From assembly GCA_018826295.1 (NCBI GenBank), contig JAHJZX010000025.1:48373-112372 (forward strand): a stretch of 64,000 bases of DNA, given 5' to 3'. The stretch is from Gammaproteobacteria bacterium. Lineage in GTDB: Bacteria; Pseudomonadota; Gammaproteobacteria; Enterobacterales; Alteromonadaceae. This document shows, piece by piece, positions 17,809 through 26,909 of the stretch. The position numbers and the translations under genes are program-made. Below the pieces are notes generated by a model. The model was not told the origin of the DNA. It made no database searches and was given only the letters and a program-made list of their open reading frames with translations. Each line of letters starts with the position of its first letter. Position 1 is the first letter of the stretch.

Positions 17809-20046
17809 ATGGCCCGTTTTATATTGTTAAGCGCTGCCTTACTGGCGACGCCGGTATTTGCCTCTGATCCCGCCGCTATGCAGGCTACCTACCAGCAGGC
17901 GGCGCAGTTTTTTTACCCCAAGGTGCGGCCACTGGTACGCAATGCCGAACTGCCGTTTTACTGGCAACAGCAAGGGTATTGGTTTAGCCGGCAAGAAACC
18001 GATGGCCGGCGCTTTTACTTTGCCGACAGTTTGCAGCAGGCGCCGCAGCAGCTAAATATGGCTGAGCTTGCGCGCGCTCTGGCGGCAGATGACGCGCTGG
18101 ATGTTGATAAACTTAATCTAACACTTAACCGCACTGAACAGCACTGGCAGGCGAGGTTGCAATATCAGCAGCAAAGCTGGCATTGTCAGCTGGCTTCGGC
18201 GTATCAGTGTCAGTTGGTGGCAGCACCAACAGCGGTTAAATCGCCAGATCAGCGCTGGCAGCTTGATAGTGTGGCGCATAATCTGCAGCTGACCGATGTT
18301 AGCTCGGGGCAGACACAGCAACTTACCACAGATGGCAGTGCCGATTATGCCTGGGGCGAGTTAAATGACTGGTATCAGCTGGACGCGTTAAATGGCGTAG
18401 CGCAGCCACCTATACGCAGCCGCCGCTTTGTCTGGTCAGACGATAGCCGCTATGCTGCGACCTTTGTGCTGGACCGGCGTACTATGCCAACACTGCATAT
18501 GTTGCAAAATCTGCCAGAACAGGGCTACAGCGCCGTGCTGCATTCTTATAAGCGGGCCTTGCCGGGCGATGATCAGCGCTCGCATTATCAACTGGCGATA
18601 GTTGATACGCAAAGCGGCAAAGTCAGCTTGGCTCAGCTACCGCCGCTGGAAACTACACAGAACTGGGGCGATGTCAGCTGGCATCCGGACGGCTTTTTTT
18701 ATCTGGTGGCGCGCGATCGTGGCATGCGGGCACTGACGCTGTGGCAGATCACGCCGACAGGGGCGGCAAGCATTACGTGGCAGGAGCGCAGCGAGCAGTT
18801 TCTTGATTATGCCAAACATGACATCGCCTGGCTGGATGGCGGCCAGTTTGTGTTTAGCTCAGAGCGCGATGGCTGGAACCATTTATATCTGCAGCACGCT
18901 GATGGCACAACGCAGCAGCTGACCCGAGGCGACTTTGTTGTGCGCCAGCTGCATGGTATCGATCAAGCAAACCGGCAGTTGTATTTCTCTGCGTCCGGCC
19001 GTGAGAGTGGCGATCCGTACTTTCGTTACTTGTACCGTATTAACCTCGATGGCACTGAGCTCACGCTGTTAACTCCGGAATATGCCGATCATCAGGTAAG
19101 TATGTCGCCTGACTGGCAATATTTTTACGACAGCTACTCCCGGGTTGATTTGCCAACGGTCAGCACAGTGCGCCAGAGCAAAGATGGCCAGCTGCTGCAT
19201 ACTCTGGCAGTGGCCGATGACAGCGCGCTGCGTGCTACCGGCTGGCAACCACCCGAGCCTGTTACTGTGCTGGCACGCGATGGCAAAACGCCGCTTTACG
19301 GCCTGCTGTATAAACCGCTTAACTTTGACCCGGCTAAACGCTATGCCGTGGTGCAACATATGTATGCCGGCCCGCATACCATTGTCAGTGCCAAGCGCTT
19401 CTCCCGCGGCTTTGCCAATACCGAAACACCGCTGGCGCAACTGGGTGTGGTGGTACTGAATTTAGATCCGCTCGGTACTGCACATCGCTCGCGGGCGTTT
19501 CATTTACACAGCTATAAAAATCTTGGCGATATCGGCGGGCCGGATTACATAAGCGGCCTGAAACAGCTGGCTGCAAAACGGCCATATCTGGATTTAAACC
19601 GGGTAGGCGCTTACGGCCACTCAGCCGGCGGTTATGATGCGGCCAGAGCAGTACTAAAATATGGCGATGTATACAAAGTAGCAGTGTCCTCGGCCGGTAA
19701 CCATGATCACCGCATGTCAAAAGCCTGGTGGCCGGAAATGTGGATGGGGATGCCTGCTGAGGGCACGCACTACGACAGCAACAGCAATATGACGCTGGCG
19801 CATCAGCTAAGCGGCAAGTTGTTACTGGCTACCGGCGATCTGGATAACAACGTTAATCCGGCCAATAGTTTGCGGCTGGCGGCAGCGATCCAGGCCGCTA
19901 ACCGCGATGTTGATTTACTGCTGTTGGCGAATAAAGATCATGACTTGCGCGAAGACAGCTACTTTACCCGCCGGCGCTGGGACTATTTTGTGCAGCACCT
20001 GGTTGGCAAAGCACCACCGGCGTTTTTTCAGCTAAGTAGCAACTAA
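17809..20046 (+). CDS. S9 family dipeptidyl/tripeptidyl peptidase (DPP IV type), exported
   Basis: A 745-residue serine peptidase for proline-containing peptides. Signal peptide (MARFILLSAALLATPVFA), then a beta-propeller DPP IV N-terminal domain (about residues 60-480, with RRFVWSDDSRYAA and SWHPDGFFYLVA blades). An alpha/beta-hydrolase domain follows, with the nucleophile in AYGHSAGGYD (S605), Asp in GDLDNNVNP (D679) and His in NKDHDL (H711). In the collagen context it would trim Gly-Pro-X or X-Pro units from collagenase products in the periplasm before uptake. AGGAAA precedes the ATG. Confidence 0.92.
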   Translation: MARFILLSAALLATPVFASDPAAMQATYQQAAQFFYPKVRPLVRNAELPFYWQQQGYWFSRQETDGRRFYFADSLQQAPQQLNMAELARALAADDALDVDKLNLTLNRTEQHWQARLQYQQQSWHCQLASAYQCQLVAAPTAVKSPDQRWQLDSVAHNLQLTDVSSGQTQQLTTDGSADYAWGELNDWYQLDALNGVAQPPIRSRRFVWSDDSRYAATFVLDRRTMPTLHMLQNLPEQGYSAVLHSYKRALPGDDQRSHYQLAIVDTQSGKVSLAQLPPLETTQNWGDVSWHPDGFFYLVARDRGMRALTLWQITPTGAASITWQERSEQFLDYAKHDIAWLDGGQFVFSSERDGWNHLYLQHADGTTQQLTRGDFVVRQLHGIDQANRQLYFSASGRESGDPYFRYLYRINLDGTELTLLTPEYADHQVSMSPDWQYFYDSYSRVDLPTVSTVRQSKDGQLLHTLAVADDSALRATGWQPPEPVTVLARDGKTPLYGLLYKPLNFDPAKRYAVVQHMYAGPHTIVSAKRFSRGFANTETPLAQLGVVVLNLDPLGTAHRSRAFHLHSYKNLGDIGGPDYISGLKQLAAKRPYLDLNRVGAYGHSAGGYDAARAVLKYGDVYKVAVSSAGNHDHRMSKAWWPEMWMGMPAEGTHYDSNSNMTLAHQLSGKLLLATGDLDNNVNPANSLRLAAAIQAANRDVDLLLLANKDHDLREDSYFTRRRWDYFVQHLVGKAPPAFFQLSSN

Positions 20047-20053
20047 CACGATG

Positions 20054-20078
20054 AGGGCGCAGCAGCGGGCTGCGCCCT
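20054..20078. terminator. Hairpin between convergent S9 and POT genes
   Basis: AGGGCGCAG-cagcggg-CTGCGCCCT, nine base pairs, lies in the 38-base convergent gap. No T-run follows on either strand, so termination efficiency is uncertain. Confidence 0.5.
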
Positions 20079-20084
20079 ATGCGC

Positions 20085-21512
20085 TTAGTCTTTGCGGTGC
20101 ATCCAGCGCACCAGTTTATCGGCCAGCAGATACAGCAACAGCGCGGCCAGTATCGCCGTCAGGCTAAAGCCACCGAAGATCGCCAGTGCATTGCTTAACA
20201 TCTGCTGGTCATTATCGGCGCTACCAGATCCAACCAAAGCGCCAATCAGGCCGGCCAGTTTGTTGGCGGCGGCCAGAAACAGATACCAGGCACCCATTAA
20301 CAGCGATACCACCCGAAGTGGTGCCAGCTTGCATACCAGCGCTAAGCCTATTGGCGATAAGCACAACTCGCCCAGGGTAAAAAACAAATAGGCCAGTACC
20401 AGCCACCACAGGCTGGCTTTGCCATCGCCGCCAAGTTGCGGGCTGGCTTGCCAACTGGCACCAACCATAAATAAAAAGCCCAGCCCTAAAAGCAGTAACC
20501 CCAAGGCAAATTTTACCGGCGAATTGGGCCCGGCTTTACCCAGCTTTAACCACAAGGCCGCCATCAGCGGGGCAAAAATTAAAATAAACAAGGGGTTAAG
20601 CGACTGAAAATAAGTCGGGTTAATCTGCCAGTTGCCAATACTGCGATCGGTAAAACGGTCGGCGTAGATATTCATCAGGCCGCCGGCCTGCTCAAAACCG
20701 GCCCAGAAGATGATGGTAAAGAGCCCCATCACCAGTAATACTTTAAGCCGGTCAATTTCTTCTTTGCTCAGGCTGGTATTTTGCTGTGGCTGTAAACGCC
20801 GGGCTTTGCGTGCTGCCGGCTCAGTACCAATGGCACCGAGTAGCGGCCTGGCCAGGCTTAGTTGCAGCAGCAGCGCCAATAACATGCCGATACCGGCCAG
20901 CAAAAAGCCTGCCTGATAGTTGCGCACCAGCTCACCATTTTGCTGATAGCCAAAGGCGTCAATCGTAATGCCGACGGCAATACCGGCTAAAAACATACCG
21001 GCGTTAATGCCGAGGTAAAACACGGTAAAGGCGCTGTCACGGCGACGGTCTGCCGCTGAGTACAGCTCGCTAACCATGGTAGAAATATTGGGCTTAAACA
21101 AGCCGTTACCGGCCACCAGCAGGGCCAGGCCAGTGTAGAATGCCGGCAGTGGTGAAACAAACCAGCTATGCGGCAACGCCAGACAAAACTGGCCCAGCGC
21201 CATCAGTACCGCGCCGGCCAGAATGGCGCTGCGCTGCCCCAGCCAGTTGTCGGCCAGCCAGCCGCCAATAAGCGGCGTAACATACACCAGCATGGTAAAG
21301 CTACCGTACAGTTTAAGCGCACTGGCATGATCCCAGCCCAGGCCGCCGCCCTGCGCCTGAACGTGATCAACCAGGTAAAGCACCAGTAATGCGCGCATAG
21401 CGTAATAGGAAAAGCGCTCCCACATTTCGGTGCCAAACAGTAAAAACAGGCCTTTGGGGTGGCCAAAGCAGTCAGTTGAGTTTGCTTGCATAATGACAAG
21501 GTCCGCATTCAT
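20085..21512 (-). CDS. POT/PTR2 family proton-dependent oligopeptide transporter
   Basis: A 475-residue inner-membrane carrier with about 14 hydrophobic helices, importing di- and tripeptides with protons. The family signature is visible: the ExxER-type start (GTEMWERFSYYAMRALLVLYL), the PTR2 block FKPNISTMVSELY, and GINAGMFLAGI. It lies downstream of the TonB receptor gene on the same strand (72-base gap with a GGCGGG/CCCGCC hairpin), so it is probably co-transcribed. Together they would carry collagen peptides through the two membranes. The start could also be the ATG eight codons downstream (MQANSTD). Confidence 0.93.
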   Translation of the reverse strand: MNADLVIMQANSTDCFGHPKGLFLLFGTEMWERFSYYAMRALLVLYLVDHVQAQGGGLGWDHASALKLYGSFTMLVYVTPLIGGWLADNWLGQRSAILAGAVLMALGQFCLALPHSWFVSPLPAFYTGLALLVAGNGLFKPNISTMVSELYSAADRRRDSAFTVFYLGINAGMFLAGIAVGITIDAFGYQQNGELVRNYQAGFLLAGIGMLLALLLQLSLARPLLGAIGTEPAARKARRLQPQQNTSLSKEEIDRLKVLLVMGLFTIIFWAGFEQAGGLMNIYADRFTDRSIGNWQINPTYFQSLNPLFILIFAPLMAALWLKLGKAGPNSPVKFALGLLLLGLGFLFMVGASWQASPQLGGDGKASLWWLVLAYLFFTLGELCLSPIGLALVCKLAPLRVVSLLMGAWYLFLAAANKLAGLIGALVGSGSADNDQQMLSNALAIFGGFSLTAILAALLLYLLADKLVRWMHRKD

Positions 21513-21584
21513 CGGTTAACTGAAAACAAGGCGGGTGCTGCTGGCGCAGCTATCCCGCCTCTAGGTGTGGTTTTTGCCGTCAGG

Positions 21585-24557
21585 CTAGAATTGGTAACGC
21601 ACCACTAAGGACACGGTGCGGTTAGTTTGCAGGCCGGTGGCGGTATTCCAATCCGGATTAGCGGCAAAGCTGTTGTCGGTCTGGGTAATTTGCGCCACTT
21701 CGTTTACGCTTAGCGGCGTGTCGAAATTAAACAGGTTAAACACCGTGGCTTTAACCGATAAATCACCATCACCCAACTGGCGCTGGTAAGTTAAGCTGAG
21801 GTCAAATTCATATAACCAGTCCAGCCGGCCGGCCGAGCCGCGTGGTGCCGGGGTGCCGTCCCAGTCATAAAACGAGCTTTCATCGTACCATTGGCTGGCA
21901 CACCAGTCGGCCCACAGGCTGGGCTCAGCGCAGGTGTCGACGCCGGTGGGGTGAATACTAAACTTGTTAAGCGGCGCGCCTGAGGTTGCCCGGGCGACAA
22001 AGCCCAGTGCCCAGTTGTCGCTAATGTCATAAACCCCGCTGAGTTTAAAAGCATGGCGGTGATCGTTAGGCAGGTTACCCGCGGCGTGGTCCATTAAATC
22101 GGCATAGTCGTATGAGGTGGTCCAGCCCGGATCGGCCTGGCCGTTATCGGTGCGTACCAGACCTTCTGTCATGCCCCAGTTATGTGACCAGACATAGGAG
22201 AACCACAGCTGCAAATCGTCTGTCGGTTTGCCATCCAGGGTAAATTCCCAGGCCAGATATTTACGCTCCGGTTTTGGCAGGCGTAAGTCGTCTGCCGATA
22301 GCGCTACGGTTTCTTTGGTGCCATCCAGGTCAAAATCGTAATGGAAGGTGACGTTTTTACCCGGATTTATCAGCGTATAGAAGTAGTATTCGTTAGCATT
22401 GTTGGCAATATTATTTTGCTCAAGCCACTGCGCGACAACCGGACCTAAGTCACTGTCTTCAATTGATTGCTTCAGGTTGCGGTAGACAAAACGCACGCCG
22501 CCTTTTAAGCGGTCACTGAACTGGCTTTCATAACCCAGGGTAAACTCGTCCGAGTACATCGGCCCCAGGTTGTCGGCGGCGATACGCTCCACATCAACAG
22601 CACCGCTTTGCACCACGTTGGTCGCCACCAGGGCACCGTGGCTTGGCGCACCGTCGGCACCCAGCACCAGGCTGCCATCGCTGTTTAGCTGATCAGGCAA
22701 ATAGTAGTTATACACATCGCGCTGGCCGCTGGCTTGTTTGATATTCATATTGGCCGAAACCGGCTGGAAATAGCGGCCAAAGGTGGCAAACAGTTTACTG
22801 TCGCCGTTGCCGCTGGGGTCCCAGATCAACTGCACGCGAGGCGCCAGCTGGTCGTCCAGCTCAACGTAGCTTTCACCTGTGGTGGCGGTGTTTTCAAAGC
22901 TGCTGTAACGCAGGCCGGCGTTTAACACCAGATTATCGTTAATTTGCCAGCTGTCCTGCAGGTAAAACGCCATCGAGTTCACTTCGGTTTTGCCGCCGGT
23001 GTCGCGCTGGCGCCGCATGACATAAGTACCGGCATCCAAACCAATGCGCGGTATCGCGACATAGGTGCGGTATTCCCACCAACCACGGGCTTCATCGACG
23101 CCGTTTTGATATTCCAGATAATCGACGCTGAGTTTTTCGCTGTCTAAACCAAATTGCAACGTGTGATCATCCAGCAGGTAAGTAAAGTCGAGACGGAACT
23201 GGTCGCGCTGGTAGGTTTCGCTGATCAGGTTGCTGGTGGTCCAGTCACCATAGCGCTGGCCGTTCAGGTTAACGTAATCCCAAATACCGGGCAGGCGGTT
23301 GGTCGGAATAGTGTCGGCTGAGTCTTCCAGCCGGCCCAGAGTGGCCGAAACCGAGAAATCGTCAGTAATAAAGCCCTGATAGCGGGCAGAGTACATAGTG
23401 CCGCCGGTGGTGCTTTTGGTCACACCGCTGGCGTTGCCCTTGCCGTCTTGCTGATCCCAGTTAAAGTTGTCATAACGCAGCTTGGCGCTGTTATCCAGTG
23501 CAGTAAAGGTGACGACATGGTCATCACTGATGTACCAGTCCATATTAACAAACCAGCGGCTGTCGTCTTTTTCATGTTCGGTAAATACAGTGGCGGCACT
23601 GTTGGCATATTGCGACTGAAATTTTCTCGGGTTAAACAGGGCATAGATAAAGAGTTTGTCTTCTATCAGGGCGCCACTGGCCCAGACATTGGCTTCATAA
23701 AATTCAGCTTCAAAGTCTTTGTTATTAATAGAGATACTGCCGCCAGGGTTATACACAGTATCGTGCGCTGAATGCAGCGCAGCCGGATCAAAGCGCAGCT
23801 CGGCGCCAAAGCGGGTATCGTTACCGCCGGTTTTTGATACCGCATTGACCACACCGCCAATAAAGCGGTCATATTCTGCTGAAATGCCGCCGGTTTTGAC
23901 CTGAGTTTGCGCTATGGCTTCCCAGGGTAAATCGATAGAGCCGATGCCGGTGCGCAGGGCGCTGATATTCATACCATTTAAAAAGTAGCCGTTTTCTGCC
24001 GCCGAGGCGCCGCCAAAGCTGGAAGCTTTAAATTCAGAGCTGCGTGCTACTCCCGGTGTTAGCAGGGCGATATTTTCAAAACCGGTATTTACCGGCATTT
24101 GCTCCAGCGTGGCATCATCAAAGGTCAGGCCAGCGGTAGAGTCGCTAACGTCAATGCGCTGCACGCGTGAGCCCATAATGGCAATTTTTTCAATATTGTC
24201 GCTGCTGCTCAGCACCGGTGCATAGGTCACGGCCTGGCCCAGGCTGATATTAATGCGTTCGCCGTCAATGACCGGTTTGCCATTGTGCATTACGCTAACG
24301 CTGTATTCGCCCACCGGCAGCGCGCGCAGCACATACTCGCCTTTGCTGTTAGTTTGCACGGTACGGCTAAAGCCTTGCTGCAGATGGCGCAGGGTAATAA
24401 CCACATCCGCCAGCTGGTTGCCGTTTTGCGCACTAATAGTGCCTTTAAGTAAGCCTGTGGTGTTATCTTGCGCCAGTGCCGGGCTGGCCGACAGTGTCAG
24501 GGCTATTGCAGAAGCCAGTACCGACAGCCTGATGGTTCTACCTGTGTTAAATTTCAT
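21585..24557 (-). CDS. TonB-dependent outer-membrane receptor with carboxypeptidase-like N-terminal domain (Oar-like)
   Basis: A 990-residue outer-membrane receptor. Signal peptide to ALA at about residue 29, then a CarboxypepD_reg-like beta domain (residues 35-115: GTISAQNGNQLADVVITL, SKGEYVLRALPVGEYSV). The plug domain holds EKIAIMGSRVQRIDVSDS and FLNGMNISALRTGIGSIDLPWEAI. A beta-barrel with many aromatic-ended strands follows, closing on VSLVVRYQF with the terminal Phe typical of BamA substrates. In this setting the likely cargo is proline/hydroxyproline peptides, inferred from context. A GTATAT-type operator sits just before its ribosome site (AGGAAG). Confidence 0.92.
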   Translation of the reverse strand: MKFNTGRTIRLSVLASAIALTLSASPALAQDNTTGLLKGTISAQNGNQLADVVITLRHLQQGFSRTVQTNSKGEYVLRALPVGEYSVSVMHNGKPVIDGERINISLGQAVTYAPVLSSSDNIEKIAIMGSRVQRIDVSDSTAGLTFDDATLEQMPVNTGFENIALLTPGVARSSEFKASSFGGASAAENGYFLNGMNISALRTGIGSIDLPWEAIAQTQVKTGGISAEYDRFIGGVVNAVSKTGGNDTRFGAELRFDPAALHSAHDTVYNPGGSISINNKDFEAEFYEANVWASGALIEDKLFIYALFNPRKFQSQYANSAATVFTEHEKDDSRWFVNMDWYISDDHVVTFTALDNSAKLRYDNFNWDQQDGKGNASGVTKSTTGGTMYSARYQGFITDDFSVSATLGRLEDSADTIPTNRLPGIWDYVNLNGQRYGDWTTSNLISETYQRDQFRLDFTYLLDDHTLQFGLDSEKLSVDYLEYQNGVDEARGWWEYRTYVAIPRIGLDAGTYVMRRQRDTGGKTEVNSMAFYLQDSWQINDNLVLNAGLRYSSFENTATTGESYVELDDQLAPRVQLIWDPSGNGDSKLFATFGRYFQPVSANMNIKQASGQRDVYNYYLPDQLNSDGSLVLGADGAPSHGALVATNVVQSGAVDVERIAADNLGPMYSDEFTLGYESQFSDRLKGGVRFVYRNLKQSIEDSDLGPVVAQWLEQNNIANNANEYYFYTLINPGKNVTFHYDFDLDGTKETVALSADDLRLPKPERKYLAWEFTLDGKPTDDLQLWFSYVWSHNWGMTEGLVRTDNGQADPGWTTSYDYADLMDHAAGNLPNDHRHAFKLSGVYDISDNWALGFVARATSGAPLNKFSIHPTGVDTCAEPSLWADWCASQWYDESSFYDWDGTPAPRGSAGRLDWLYEFDLSLTYQRQLGDGDLSVKATVFNLFNFDTPLSVNEVAQITQTDNSFAANPDWNTATGLQTNRTVSLVVRYQF

Positions 24558-24570
24558 CTCTGTTGCTTCC

Positions 24571-24587
24571 TGTATATTGTATATTTT
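24571..24587. promoter_or_regulatory. Candidate GntR operator (TonB receptor)
   Basis: TGTATATTGTATATTTT is a weaker match to the palindrome, with the TTGTATA half kept. It overlaps the 5' leader close to the receptor start codon, so a bound repressor could act as a roadblock. Confidence 0.5.
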
Positions 24588-24651
24588 AGTTTTGGTTAAA
24601 GGTTTTTGCCTACAGCTGCAAAAATTCCGCCGCTTAGCGACAGAAAAAAAT

Positions 24652-25890
24652 TCAGAAGCGATTGATCCGAAACGGTGTCAGATCAAGCGCCGGCGTCTGT
24701 TTCAATACACAACTGCTGATTAATTCGGCTGAAAATGCTGCCTGGGTTAAGCCCAGATGCTGGTGGCCAAAGTTGTAATAAATACCGCTGTGGCGCGGGC
24801 AGGGGCCCAGCACCGGCAAAGAGTCGGGTAGCGATGGCCGGTTACCAGCCCAGACAGTGTCCGTTGTGTTGTCACTCAAAGCGGCGGTGCGCTGGCGCAG
24901 TAACTGGTCGGCATGTTGCTGCAGTACAGTGGCGCGCTGATAATCGGCTTTGCCGTTGAGGCCAGCAAATTCAGCAGTACCGGCTAAACGTAAGCCGTGT
25001 TGCATCGGCGTCATAATGCATTTGCGCTCCAGTGAGCTAACCGGCCGGCTTAACGCAACAGACTTAAGCATCAGGTGATAGCCGCGCTCGGCCTCCAATG
25101 GAACCGGCCAGCCTAACTGGCGGGTAAAGTGCGCTGAATGGGCGCCGGCGGCAATAATCAGCTGCTGGCAGTTAATTTCTCTGTCGCTACAGAGCAGTTG
25201 TTGCTGCTTCGGCCCCGGTATTATCTGGCGTACCTCTGTCTGCAGGTAGCGACCACCGAGCTGACAAAACTGCTGATAAAGCTGCTGACACAAGGCCAGC
25301 GGATCCTGGCTGTGGGCGACTTCAGTAAAATCCAGCGCGCCGGCAAGCCTGGCAGCCAGCGCTGGCTCCAGTTGCTGCAGCTGTTGCTTATTGCACCAGC
25401 GCACGTCGATGCCGGCGGCGCGGTATGCCTGATACTGCTGCTTTAGCGCCGCTAAATTGTGGTTTTCGCTTACCAGCAGCGCGCCCTGGTATTGGATCTG
25501 CTGGCTTAGCTGGCAGCTATGCAGCATTTTTTGCCAGCTGGCCAGGCTGTGATGGTTTAATGCGCTAAGCGCTTTGTGGTTGGCGTCGCGTTTGCTTTTA
25601 CGCATATTGGCGACAAAGCGGGCAAACCAGGGTAGTGCCTGCAGTAAATAGCCGGCGCGGATATGTAGTGGCCCGAGCGGATTTAACAACATCGCCGGTA
25701 GTTGGGCCAGCAAAGCCGGCTGCGCCAGCGGAAACACCTGCTCGGTAGCAAAGTGGCCGGCATTACCGGCCGAGCAGCCCTGGCCAATACCTTTGGCATC
25801 GAGCAACAGCACGTCAACACCGGCTTGCTGCAAAAACAGCGCATTGCTCAAACCCACTATACCGGCACCGATAATACAAAGTTGTTGCAC
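24652..25890 (-). CDS. FAD-dependent D-amino acid oxidoreductase, probable D-hydroxyproline dehydrogenase
   Basis: A 412-residue DAO/DadA-family flavoprotein. The N-terminal dinucleotide fold is CIIGAGIVGLSNALFL; SAGNAGHFA and a C-terminal GHQHLGLTQA complete the FAD site. Placed divergently from the epimerase and deaminase genes, its likely reaction is cis-4-hydroxy-D-proline to delta-1-pyrroline-4-hydroxy-2-carboxylate. The start is a GTG at 25890 with GGAG seven bases upstream; no ATG is suitably placed. The substrate is inferred from neighbours, since DadA-type enzymes accept several D-amino acids. Confidence 0.9.
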   Translation of the reverse strand: MQQLCIIGAGIVGLSNALFLQQAGVDVLLLDAKGIGQGCSAGNAGHFATEQVFPLAQPALLAQLPAMLLNPLGPLHIRAGYLLQALPWFARFVANMRKSKRDANHKALSALNHHSLASWQKMLHSCQLSQQIQYQGALLVSENHNLAALKQQYQAYRAAGIDVRWCNKQQLQQLEPALAARLAGALDFTEVAHSQDPLALCQQLYQQFCQLGGRYLQTEVRQIIPGPKQQQLLCSDREINCQQLIIAAGAHSAHFTRQLGWPVPLEAERGYHLMLKSVALSRPVSSLERKCIMTPMQHGLRLAGTAEFAGLNGKADYQRATVLQQHADQLLRQRTAALSDNTTDTVWAGNRPSLPDSLPVLGPCPRHSGIYYNFGHQHLGLTQAAFSAELISSCVLKQTPALDLTPFRINRF

Positions 25891-25909
25891 CGTAAAACTC
25901 CAAAATCAC

Positions 25910-25938
25910 TTGATAATGTAGATTGTATACAATATTCT
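25910..25938 (+). promoter_or_regulatory. Promoter with embedded operator, hydroxyproline operon
   Basis: -35 TTGATA (25910-25915) and -10 TATTCT (25933-25938) are spaced by 17 bases. The palindrome ATTGTATACAAT (25922-25933) fills the spacer almost exactly. This geometry predicts direct repression of the downstream catabolic operon. The same site lies 32 bases from the divergent flavoprotein start and may control both directions. Confidence 0.72.
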
Positions 25939-25970
25939 TTATCCAACATCAATGATAGAGGTTAAAAAAG

Positions 25971-26894
25971 ATGCAACAAAACTGGCAAGGTGTTTATCCG
26001 GCAATCTCCACCCAATTCCATGCTGACGGCAGCATTAACTATGCGGCCAACGCTACGATGCTGCAGCAACTAATAGCCGATGGCATAGACGGCATTATTG
26101 CGCTGGGTACAGTGGGAGAGAACGCCTCGTTAACGGCGACAGAAAAGCGCGAGTTTTTACAGCAAACGGTAAAAACAGTGGCTGGGCGTATTCCGGTAAT
26201 TGCCGGCTGCACTGAGCATAGCGCTGCTCAGGCTATTGATTATATTAAGGCGGCTGAGCAAATTGGCGTTGATGGCATTATGTTGCTGCCGGCGGTGGTG
26301 TACCGTGGCACGGACCGCGAAGTGCTGGTGCATTACCAGACGGTGGCACGCGCCACCCGCTTGCCGATCATGATTTACAACAACCCGGTTAGCTATGGCG
26401 TTGATATTAACCTTGAGATGACGGCGCTATTGGCAGAAGAGCCAAATATCGTCGCTATTAAAGAATCCACCACTGATACCCGGCGCATTACTGAGCTACA
26501 AAGCCGCTTTGGCGACCGCTTTCAGATTTTTTGCGGTGTAGATGACATTGCGCTGGAGTCGGTGCTGCTGGGTGCCACTGGCTGGATCTCCGGTTTAACC
26601 AATGTGTTTCCGCGTGAATCGGTAATGTTATTTAAACTGGCGCGGGCCGGGCGTATCAAAGAGGCCCGCGAGATTTACCGCTGGTTTATGCCATTGCTGC
26701 GGCTCGATACCATTCCAACATTAGTGCAATGCATTAAGCTGGCCGAGCAATTGCTGGGGCGGGGCAGCGAAAATGTGCGTTTGCCACGCCTGGCATTGCA
26801 GGGCAGCGAGCGTGACTATGTCGAACAGGTGGTGGCGCAGGCGCTGCGCAGCCGGCCGGACTTAACATCTTATCAGGCGTTATTGGCCGAATAA
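25971..26894 (+). CDS. Delta-1-pyrroline-4-hydroxy-2-carboxylate deaminase (DapA superfamily)
   Basis: A 307-residue DHDPS/NAL-fold lyase. The Schiff-base lysine is in NIVAIKEST (K164), the catalytic tyrosine in MIYNNPVSYG (Y136), and the substrate loop is GTVGENASLT. General DapA members make dihydrodipicolinate, but the immediate neighbours (epimerase, flavoprotein, semialdehyde dehydrogenase) point to deamination of pyrroline-4-hydroxy-2-carboxylate to 2-oxoglutarate semialdehyde, the third step of hydroxyproline breakdown. AGAGG precedes the ATG. First gene of a four-gene operon. Confidence 0.9.
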   Translation: MQQNWQGVYPAISTQFHADGSINYAANATMLQQLIADGIDGIIALGTVGENASLTATEKREFLQQTVKTVAGRIPVIAGCTEHSAAQAIDYIKAAEQIGVDGIMLLPAVVYRGTDREVLVHYQTVARATRLPIMIYNNPVSYGVDINLEMTALLAEEPNIVAIKESTTDTRRITELQSRFGDRFQIFCGVDDIALESVLLGATGWISGLTNVFPRESVMLFKLARAGRIKEAREIYRWFMPLLRLDTIPTLVQCIKLAEQLLGRGSENVRLPRLALQGSERDYVEQVVAQALRSRPDLTSYQALLAE

Positions 26895-26909
26895 GCAGGA
26901 GCTGCGTAG

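Noticed and set aside
19660..19680. GTATAC inside the S9 peptidase gene
   Set aside because: Coding Val-Tyr-Lys codons; flanks do not extend the palindrome and there is no promoter.
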